Source: DATFRX01 sp035630615 (GTDB lineage Bacteria; Actinomycetota; Actinomycetes; Propionibacteriales; Nocardioidaceae). Taken from it: a stretch of DNA of 56,349 bases. This document shows positions 47,461 to 54,428 of this stretch, piece by piece (the first letter of the stretch is position 1; every line of letters starts with the position of its first letter). Location: NCBI GenBank assembly GCA_035630615.1, contig DASQKI010000064.1, positions 1 to 56,349 of the forward strand. Direction: 5' to 3'. The translations under genes were made by a program, and so were the position numbers. Below the pieces are notes generated by a model. That model was not told the DNA's origin, did no database searches, and was given only the letters and a program-made list of their open reading frames with translations.

Positions 47461-50235
47461 ATGTCGACGAGACGAAGACTGACCGTATCGGGTGCCGCGT
47501 TGGCGGTCGCCCTCTCGGGTGCGCTTCCCGTGGCGCTGCCGGGTTTGGCCACGGCACAGCCATCGCAAGCTCCGCAAGCAACGACGTCGCCGGCACTGGC
47601 CGCGAAGGCCGAGGGCTCGACGACCGACCCGGACCTCGACGTGCTGTTCGTCGGCGCCCACCCCGACGACGAGGCGTTCGGCCTCGCGACGTACGGCCAG
47701 TGGAACGAGTACGACGACATCCAGTCGGGCGTCATCACCATCACCCGTGGCGAAGGCGGCGGCAATGCCGTCGGTCCCGAGGAAGGGCCGGCGCTCGGCC
47801 TGATCCGCGAGGCCGAGGAGCGCCGAGCCGTCGGCCGCGCCGGCATCACCGACATCTACAACCTCGACAAGGTCGACTTCTACTACACCGTCAGCGCCCC
47901 GCTCACCGAGCAGGCCTGGGGTCACGACGACACGCTGAGCCGGGTTGTGCGGGTCATCCGGGAGACCCGTCCCGAGGTCATCACGACGATGGACACCGCT
48001 CCGTCGCCGGGCAACCACGGCAACCATCAGTACGCCGGGCGCATGGCGTTCGAGGCGTACCGGCTGGCCGGCGACACGAATGCGTTTCCCGGGCAGATCA
48101 CCGACGAAGGTCTCGAGCCGTGGGCCCCGTCGAAGCTGATCACGTCGGGCGCCCGCGGCTCCTCGGCCGGCCCCGGACCGGACTGCCCGACCGGCTTCAC
48201 GCCGACCCGTCCGGCTCAAAACATCTACGGCATCTGGCAGGGGCGGCACTCCGACCGGTGGGACGACACGTGGGCGCAGGTCGCCCGTGAGGGCCAGCGG
48301 GAGTACGCATCGCAGGGCTGGGCGGTCTTCCCCGACGTACCGGACGACCCGAACCAGCTCGGCTGCAACTACTGGACGCAGATCGAGGCGCGGGTGCCGT
48401 TTACCCGCGGCGACCTGACCGAGGCCGCGGCGGACCCGACGACCATGCTGCAGGGCGCGATCCTTCCCACGCCCGATGGCCTGCCACTCGGCACCGGACT
48501 CGTGGTCAAGCCGGAGCCCTTCGACGTCACGCCGGGCGGATCGACCACGGTGTCGGTCGACCTCACGGCACCGGCCAAAAAGGCGCTCCAGCGCGTCTCG
48601 CTCGACGTCACGGCTCCGGATGGCTGGACCGTCGACGGCGACGGCGATATCGGCAAGGTGAAGGCGGGTCGGACCGTGACCCGCGAGTTCACGGTCACGG
48701 CCGCACCGGACGCGGCGACCAACAACCGCGTCCTCGTGTCGGCCGACGTCACGGCCAAGGGCGGCGCCGGACACGGCGACACCGAGCTGTCGGTGGTGCC
48801 GGCGGTCCGGGGCGACCAGGAGCCGCTGCCGCAGGTGGCGGATTTCGAGAGCTGGGTCGACGCCAACGCCTATCCGCAGATGGAGGGCTTCGTGAAGCCA
48901 GTGCTCACGCTGCCGTCCGGCGGCAGCCGCACCGTCGACGTAACGCTGACCAACTTCAGCGACGAGACGCAATCTGGCGACGTGACATTGCAGTTGCCCG
49001 ACGGTTTCAGCTCCGACCCCGCGACGGCGACCTACGCCGACCTCGGCGCCGGCGAGCAGACCGACGTGACCTTCACGGTCACCAACACCGATGCCTCGCT
49101 GCCCACGTCCAACCAGGGCGGCGACGGCGGTGACTACGACTACACGATCGTGACTACTGCCGGCGCTACGACGAGCGAGACGCATCCGGCGCTCGAGCTG
49201 GTCCCGACGACCGCTGTCGACGAGGCGGCGGCCGCTCCGACGGTGGACGGCGTCGTGTCCGACGGCGAGTACGCCGGCGACCCGCTCGACCTGAGTCGCG
49301 TGTGGGAAGGCGACGACTGCGAGTCGGCGGCCGACTGCTCCGCGATCGGGCACCTGACCCGGTACGGCGACGACTTCTACGTGGCGGTGGAGGTCACCGA
49401 CGACACCCTCGGTACGGTCCTCGACGCGAGCGACTGCAAGCGGCACTGGCGTACCGACTCGGTGGAGCTGGCGTTCGACCCGACCGGCGACTCGGAAAAC
49501 ACGTCGACGACGTTCAAGCTGCTGGCGTTGCCGACGACGACCGAGGGCGAGGTCTGCTACGGCCGCGACGCCGACAACGACCAAGGCCCCGGAGCCGAGA
49601 CGGCACCGGACCTCGATGTCGCGTCGACGCTGTCCGACCCGTACGCCGGCTACGTCATCGAGGCGAAGATCCCGGCGAGCTCGCTGCCGAGCACGGTCGA
49701 CCCGGATCACCTCGGGTTCAACGCGTTCGTCTACGACTCCGACACGCAGGACAAGACCGGCCAGACTCGGATCGGTTGGTCGGTCTGGCAAGGCGTGCAG
49801 GGTGACCCGTACCGCTGGGGCATCGTCGAGCTGCCCGCCTGGACGCCGCCCGACGTGCCAACCAGCGAGCCGGTGATCCCGTCGGAGTCGCTGGCGAGCG
49901 CGGACTCGCCGCAGACGATCGCCCAGTCGGTACGCAACGGCGTCGCGCTCGGCGGCGGACCGGCGGCCGACCCGGACAGCAGTGCGACGCTGAGCTCGGC
50001 GACGGCCGGATCGGGCCAGGTCACGGCGACACTCTCGGTGACCGGCCCCGGTACGGCGCACCTGTTCGTGGTGTCCGACGGCGACGTTCTCGGGTCGGTT
50101 CGCGAGGAGGTCACGGACACCGGCCCGGTCGACGTCAATATACCGGTCTCGGGCTCGACCGACGGCGCCCGGGTCCTGCTGGCGTACGTCGCCGACTCCG
50201 GTGGCACGACGAGCACGGCCGGACCCGTGCAGTAG
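47461..50235 (+). CDS. Secreted PIG-L/LmbE-type de-N-acetylase with NEW3-like and CBM9-like domains
   Basis: 924 residues, ATG with GGGAG four bases upstream. Residues 1-32 are a signal peptide. The PIG-L domain (about 55-360) has the zinc motif AHPDDEAFG (His67, Asp69, Asp70) and the later His in GNHGNHQYAGRMAFEA. An Ig-like NEW3 domain (about 350-580, FDVTPGGSTTVSVDLTAPA) follows, then a CBM9/DOMON-like carbohydrate-binding domain (about 595-800, DDFYVAVEVTDDTLGT, VIEAKIPASSLP). Relatives remove N-acetyl groups from N-acetylglucosamine in glycoconjugates. Lying in a sugar import operon, it may deacetylate an extracellular glycan before uptake; this is inferred. Confidence 0.88.
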   Translation: MSTRRRLTVSGAALAVALSGALPVALPGLATAQPSQAPQATTSPALAAKAEGSTTDPDLDVLFVGAHPDDEAFGLATYGQWNEYDDIQSGVITITRGEGGGNAVGPEEGPALGLIREAEERRAVGRAGITDIYNLDKVDFYYTVSAPLTEQAWGHDDTLSRVVRVIRETRPEVITTMDTAPSPGNHGNHQYAGRMAFEAYRLAGDTNAFPGQITDEGLEPWAPSKLITSGARGSSAGPGPDCPTGFTPTRPAQNIYGIWQGRHSDRWDDTWAQVAREGQREYASQGWAVFPDVPDDPNQLGCNYWTQIEARVPFTRGDLTEAAADPTTMLQGAILPTPDGLPLGTGLVVKPEPFDVTPGGSTTVSVDLTAPAKKALQRVSLDVTAPDGWTVDGDGDIGKVKAGRTVTREFTVTAAPDAATNNRVLVSADVTAKGGAGHGDTELSVVPAVRGDQEPLPQVADFESWVDANAYPQMEGFVKPVLTLPSGGSRTVDVTLTNFSDETQSGDVTLQLPDGFSSDPATATYADLGAGEQTDVTFTVTNTDASLPTSNQGGDGGDYDYTIVTTAGATTSETHPALELVPTTAVDEAAAAPTVDGVVSDGEYAGDPLDLSRVWEGDDCESAADCSAIGHLTRYGDDFYVAVEVTDDTLGTVLDASDCKRHWRTDSVELAFDPTGDSENTSTTFKLLALPTTTEGEVCYGRDADNDQGPGAETAPDLDVASTLSDPYAGYVIEAKIPASSLPSTVDPDHLGFNAFVYDSDTQDKTGQTRIGWSVWQGVQGDPYRWGIVELPAWTPPDVPTSEPVIPSESLASADSPQTIAQSVRNGVALGGGPAADPDSSATLSSATAGSGQVTATLSVTGPGTAHLFVVSDGDVLGSVREEVTDTGPVDVNIPVSGSTDGARVLLAYVADSGGTTSTAGPVQ

Positions 50236-50574
50236 CGAGCCTGCTTAGCGCCGAGGTTGCGCGTCCTGCCCGCCTGGCCGGGGCAGGCGCGCAATCTCGG
50301 CGCGAGGGGTGGGCAGGACGCGCAATCTCGGCGCGAGGAAGTGGTGGGCGAGTCGGGTAGCGCGTGCGGCCAGACAACGGCAAAATCGTCGGGTCACGCG
50401 GTAGGCCGAGCCGAATCGTGTGCGCGATCATGCTCGAAATCAGGCGGTATTGCCAACGAATGATCAGAGCGCGTAGTGTTCCGGACGATCGCAGCGCCCG
50501 CCCGTGGCGCAGCCGTCTGAGGTGGGACAACCCGCTCCGACCTCGCTCGTCCGCTCTGCCCCAGGGGAGACAGC
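50236..50574. other. Intergenic region with repeat A cluster and ngcE-like promoter region
   Basis: No gene. The left part holds three copies of repeat A (50248-50338). The right part, less structured, probably holds the promoter of the NgcEFG-like operon. I see no clear operator. Confidence 0.5.
50248..50338. repeat. Repeat A cluster: one inverted and two direct copies
   Basis: GGGCAGG-CGCGCAATCTCGGCGCGAGG occurs at 50281-50307 and, with one more base, at 50311-50338. The inverse (GCGCCGAGGTTGCGCG and on to CCTGCCC) is at 50248-50273. The first two form a long hairpin at the end of the deacetylase gene and could terminate transcription. Confidence 0.8.
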
Positions 50575-52008
50575 ATGAACGCTCCAAGGCCCATGCCACG
50601 CCGAATCTTTCTGCGGCGCGCCGGCCTCTCCGCCCTCGCCGTCTCGGGGACGGTTCCGCTCCTAGCCAACTGCGCCAGTGGTGGCGACGAGGGCGACGAC
50701 GAGGTCAGCGGCGGCGGGGAGGAACAGACCGAGGAGAATCCGTTCGGCGTCAGCCCGAGCGACCCCCTCTCTGTCGTCATCTTTAACGGTGGCTACGGCG
50801 AGGAGTACGCGAAGTTCCACGAGAGCATCTACCAAGAGGAGTTTCCGGACGCCACGATCAACCATCAGGCGATCACCGACATCCGGCAGAAGATGCAGCC
50901 GAAGTTCGCCAGCAGTGAGCCACCCGACGTGCTCGACAACGCCGGCGCGGAGCAGATGCCGATCTCGACACTGGCCGACAATGGCCAGCTGACCGACCTG
51001 ACTCAGTTGTGGGAGGCCGACGCACTTGGCTTCGAGGGCATGACCGTCCAGGACACACTCCACCCGATCGCGATCGAGGCCGCGGAGTATGCCGGCAAGC
51101 CGTACGTCATGAACTACGCCCTCCAGGTCTACGGCATCTGGTACGACCAGATGTTGTTCGACGAGAAGGGGTGGCAGCCAGCCCAGACCTGGTCCGAATT
51201 CCAGGATCTCTGCGAGACCATCAAGAGCGCCGGGATCGCCCCGATGGCTCACCAGGGGAAATACCCCTACTACATCCAACAGGTACTGATGGACATGGCG
51301 GTCAAGCACGGCGGCCCGGAGGTCGTCTACGCGATCGACTCGCTGGCGGACGGCGCCTGGCAGCACGACTCCATCCGGATGGCGGCCGAGGCCCTCCTCT
51401 GGATCAAGGACAACGGCTACATGCTGGAAGGCACCGAAGGTCTCGACCACATCCAGTCGCAGACCGAGTGGAACAAGGGCGAGGCCGCCTTCATTCCCTC
51501 CGGGTCTTGGCTCGAGAACGAGCAGGCCGCGGTCGTCGCCGAAGTGAACCCGGACTTCAAGACGACGGTCGCACCCACACCACTGCTCGATGGTGCCGTG
51601 CTCCCGTTCGAGTCCACGCGGGTCGAAGCGGCCGAGGCGTTTATCGTCCCCGCTGACGCGGCCAACCAGGTCGGCGGTCTGGAGTACGTGCGGATCATGC
51701 TGTCCAAGGACGGCGCAAGGAAGTTCACCGAGCTCACCAGTGCTCCGACCGTGGTCAACGGCGCCGCAGACGGCCTGGACGCGTCACCGGGTCTGGCTTC
51801 GTCCCTCGCCTTGATCGAATCGGGCGGCGACGACAACTGGAACTACTACTACACGATCTGGTATTCGCCGATGCGACCGAAGATCGAGACCGTGGTCGGT
51901 GAACTGGCCGCCGGACGGATCACGGCAGACGAGTTCTGCGACCGGTGCCAGGACATTGCCGACCAGACCGCGGCCGACCCCACCACCCAACAGCGCACCC
52001 GTACCTGA
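50575..52008 (+). CDS. ngcE: NgcE-like solute-binding lipoprotein (N-acetylglucosamine/chitobiose type)
   Basis: 477 residues, ATG behind GGGGAG. The N-terminus has a twin-Arg-like stretch (PRRIFLRRAGLSALAVSG) and a lipobox LLANCASGG. The body follows streptomycete NgcE closely: LSVVIFNGGYGEEYAKFHES, KMQPKFASSEPPDVLDNAGA, LTDLTQLWEADALG, IAPMAHQGKYPYYIQQVLMD, TEGLDHIQSQTEWNKGEAAF and IPSGSWLENEQ. In Streptomyces, NgcE binds N-acetylglucosamine and diacetylchitobiose. The match is from memory of the family and should be confirmed by alignment. Two permease genes follow within 12 and 10 bases. Confidence 0.85.
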   Translation: MNAPRPMPRRIFLRRAGLSALAVSGTVPLLANCASGGDEGDDEVSGGGEEQTEENPFGVSPSDPLSVVIFNGGYGEEYAKFHESIYQEEFPDATINHQAITDIRQKMQPKFASSEPPDVLDNAGAEQMPISTLADNGQLTDLTQLWEADALGFEGMTVQDTLHPIAIEAAEYAGKPYVMNYALQVYGIWYDQMLFDEKGWQPAQTWSEFQDLCETIKSAGIAPMAHQGKYPYYIQQVLMDMAVKHGGPEVVYAIDSLADGAWQHDSIRMAAEALLWIKDNGYMLEGTEGLDHIQSQTEWNKGEAAFIPSGSWLENEQAAVVAEVNPDFKTTVAPTPLLDGAVLPFESTRVEAAEAFIVPADAANQVGGLEYVRIMLSKDGARKFTELTSAPTVVNGAADGLDASPGLASSLALIESGGDDNWNYYYTIWYSPMRPKIETVVGELAAGRITADEFCDRCQDIADQTAADPTTQQRTRT

Positions 52009-52019
52009 ACGACGATTCG

Positions 52020-52925
52020 ATGCAGCACGGCAAGTACCGCTTCATCGCGGGGTTCCTCGCGGTACCCCTCGGGCTGTACAGCGTGTTCGTCATCTGGCCG
52101 TTCCTCCAAACGTTCTTCTACTCCTTCACGAACTGGACGGGTCTATCGCCCGAATTCGAGTACGTCGGATTCCAGAACTTCGAGTTGCTGTGGGACGACA
52201 CGGTCTTCCGGCACGCCCTGCGCAACAACATCGTGCTGCTCATCGGCCTGCCCGTGCTGACCGTGTTCATCGCCCTGCTGTTCGCCTTCCTGCTCAATGT
52301 GGGAGGCAGCGGTGCCGGGGTGCGCAGCATCAGGGGGCACGGCTCCTACAAGCTGGCGTTCTTTCTCCCCCAGGTGCTCTCGGTGCCCGTGATCGCTCTG
52401 GTGTGGCTGGCCATCTTCCGATCAACACCGGACGGCTTGGCCAACTCGGCCCTCGGCGCGTTCGGATTGGGGCCCTACGGCTGGTTGGCCGACCCCGCCA
52501 TGGCCCTCTACTGCCTGCTGTGGGTGCTGATCTGGGGCAGCGTCGGCTTCTACCTTGTGCTGTTCAACGCGGCGATCTCGTCGGTGCCGCGCGACCTCTT
52601 CGAGGCTGCCTTCATCGACGGCGCCGGGCGAGCCTCGACGTTCTTCAGGGTCACGATGCCGCTGCTCTGGGACACCATCCAGACGTCGTGGGTCTATCTG
52701 GCGATCCTGGCGCTGGACGGCTATGCCCTGGTCCTGATCATGACCATCGGACCCGGCAATCCGGATAGCTCAACCCAGGTGATGGCTCTGCAGATCGCCC
52801 AGGCCGGCTTCGAGAACGGAAAGGCCGGCTATGCCTCAGCGATGGGTGTAGTCATGTTCCTCTTGACCCTGGTGGTAGCCGCCACGCTGCTCCGCCTGAC
52901 CCGACGCGAACGTATCGAGTACTGA
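52020..52925 (+). CDS. ngcF: NgcF-like ABC sugar permease
   Basis: 301 residues from the ATG at 52020, eleven bases after ngcE. Six helices: FIAGFLAVPLGLYSVFVIWP, LLIGLPVLTVFIALLFAFLL, KLAFFLPQVLSVPVIALVWL and more. The contact loop is DLFEAAFIDGAGRASTFFRV. Its longer cytoplasmic loop after the second helix (GGSGAGVRSIRGHGSYK) is typical of this subgroup. It forms the transmembrane pore with the next gene product. Confidence 0.87.
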   Translation: MQHGKYRFIAGFLAVPLGLYSVFVIWPFLQTFFYSFTNWTGLSPEFEYVGFQNFELLWDDTVFRHALRNNIVLLIGLPVLTVFIALLFAFLLNVGGSGAGVRSIRGHGSYKLAFFLPQVLSVPVIALVWLAIFRSTPDGLANSALGAFGLGPYGWLADPAMALYCLLWVLIWGSVGFYLVLFNAAISSVPRDLFEAAFIDGAGRASTFFRVTMPLLWDTIQTSWVYLAILALDGYALVLIMTIGPGNPDSSTQVMALQIAQAGFENGKAGYASAMGVVMFLLTLVVAATLLRLTRRERIEY

Positions 52926-52934
52926 GGGGCAACT

Positions 52935-53846
52935 GTGGCGACAACGACCCATGACGAACGGATGAAGGGCCAGGGCGCCGGAGGGCCGTCGGGCGATACC
53001 AAGCGCCAGGGTTCTCGGTCGCTCGGCGACGTCTCGGTCAACACGGCCGCCCACTTCGTGCTGATCGTGTGGTCGGTGATTGTCGTCGTCCCCTTCGTCT
53101 GGGCCCTGCTGGCTTCAGTCAAGACGACCGACGAGATCTTCACCGAGCCTTGGTCGCTGCCAGGCGAGGCCCAATGGAGCAACTTCGAGAGCGCTTGGAA
53201 CTGGGAGGACGGCTTCGGCCAATACCTGCTCAACACCATCATCGTCGTCAGTGGCGGAGTGGTTTTGACGATGCTGCTCGGGTCGATGGTGGCGTACGTG
53301 CTGGCCCGCTACACCTTCCCGGGCAACCGTGTTGTCTTTTACCTGTTCGCCGCCGGGATGATGTTTCCGGTCTTCCTAGCGATCGTGCCGCTGTTCTTCG
53401 TGGTAGATCGACTCGGCATGCTCTCCACCTATCACGGGCTGATCCTCGTCTACGTCGCGTACTCGCTGCCGTTCACGGTGTTCTTCATGCACGCGTTCTT
53501 CCGTACGCTGCCCACGTCGGTCGCCGAGGCGGCGCTCATCGACGGCGCCTCGCACAGCGGCGTGTTCTTCCGGGTCATGATGCCGATGGCCAAGCCGGGC
53601 CTGCTGAGCATCGGCATCTTCAACGTGCTCGGCCAGTGGAACCAGTTCGTGCTGCCGCAGTTTCTCTCACCCGATCGACCCATGCTGGCCCAGGCGATCG
53701 CCAGCCTGCTGTCAAACCAGCGCTACCGGGCCGACTGGGGCACCGTCTTCGGCTTCCTGACGCTCGCGATGATCCCGGTCATCGTCGTCTACCTGATCTT
53801 CTATCGCCAGATCCAGTCCGGCCTGACCAGCGGTACGTTGAAGTAG
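52935..53846 (+). CDS. ngcG: NgcG-like ABC sugar permease
   Basis: 303 residues from the GTG at 52935 (GAGGGG five bases upstream). A polar N-terminus of about 35 residues precedes six helices (FVLIVWSVIVVVPFVWALLA, FYLFAAGMMFPVFLAIVPLF). The contact loop reads SVAEAALIDGASHSGVFFRV, and FNVLGQWNQFVLPQFLSPD follows. No ATPase gene is present; the next ATPase fragment (53919-54372) is of the amino-acid type and broken, so a shared MsiK-like ATPase is likely. Confidence 0.87.
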   Translation: MATTTHDERMKGQGAGGPSGDTKRQGSRSLGDVSVNTAAHFVLIVWSVIVVVPFVWALLASVKTTDEIFTEPWSLPGEAQWSNFESAWNWEDGFGQYLLNTIIVVSGGVVLTMLLGSMVAYVLARYTFPGNRVVFYLFAAGMMFPVFLAIVPLFFVVDRLGMLSTYHGLILVYVAYSLPFTVFFMHAFFRTLPTSVAEAALIDGASHSGVFFRVMMPMAKPGLLSIGIFNVLGQWNQFVLPQFLSPDRPMLAQAIASLLSNQRYRADWGTVFGFLTLAMIPVIVVYLIFYRQIQSGLTSGTLK

Positions 53847-53918
53847 CCGTCCCACTCCCGCTGCCCGTGCGTAAAATGCCGGGACGGTCTCGGCGTCGTC
53901 TCAGAAGAGGAGACTCAC

Positions 53919-54372
53919 GTGAGCATCAGCAATCGCTCCGTGCCGCGGCTCGTCGGCGTCGGCGTACTGAGGCGAGTGGCCGCAGCAACTTAACCGGCGC
54001 GCCGCGATACACCAGCGCATGTACCCGGCGACGCTGTCCGGCGGTCAGCAGCAGCGGGTCGCGATCGCACGGGCGCTGTCGATGGACCCGGCGCTGATGC
54101 TGTTCGACGAGCCGACCTCGGCGCTCGACCCCGAAACGGTGGGCGAGGTGCTGACGGTGATGCGCCAGCTCGCCGAGGAAGGCATGACCATGCTCGTGGT
54201 CACCCACGAGATGGCCTTCGCGCGCGAGGTCGCCGACCGGGTGGTGTTCATGGACGAGGGCGTGATCGTGGAGCAGGGCCGGCCGGACGACGTGATCGGC
54301 CAGCCTCGCGAGGAGCGGACCCAAACCTTCCTCAAGCGGATCCTCGACCCCACCCACGTCCGGCCCACCTGA
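53919..54372 (+). pseudogene. Remnant of an amino-acid ABC transporter operon (start of one gene joined to the end of an ATPase gene)
   Basis: At 53919 a GTG behind GAGGAG opens a frame beginning VSISNRSVPRLVGVGVL, the look of a signal peptide, which soon stops. In another frame, from about 53980, the DNA reads the second half of a GlnQ/GluA-type ATPase: MYPATLSGGQQQRVAIARAL (signature motif), LMLFDEPTSALDPETVGEVL (Walker B and D loop), MLVVTHEMAFAREVADRVVF. Walker A and the first half are missing. The simplest reading is a deletion from inside a solute-binding protein gene into the ATPase gene, removing everything between. Read alone, the ATPase half from the ATG at 54019 would be 117 residues. 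Confidence 0.75.
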
Positions 54373-54424
54373 GAGTTGTCAGGCACATATGGAGCTCTGG
54401 CTCCAAATGCGCCTGACAACTCTC
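54371..54424. terminator. Bidirectional hairpin between convergent genes
   Basis: GAGAGTTGTCAGGC (54371-54384) and GCCTGACAACTCTC (54411-54424) are perfect inverse copies of 14 bases, with a second small stem TGGAG/CTCCA inside the loop. It lies between the ATPase remnant and the DUF5107 gene and overlaps the ATPase stop. Confidence 0.75.
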
Positions 54425-54428
54425 GCGG

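Noticed and set aside
47434..50061. Long minus-strand frame opposite the de-N-acetylase
   Set aside because: Same shadow effect; composition dominated by Arg, Val and Gly without any domain.
54019..54372. Functional ATPase for the two sugar importers
   Set aside because: Only the C-terminal half is present (no Walker A) and its sequence is of the polar amino-acid type.
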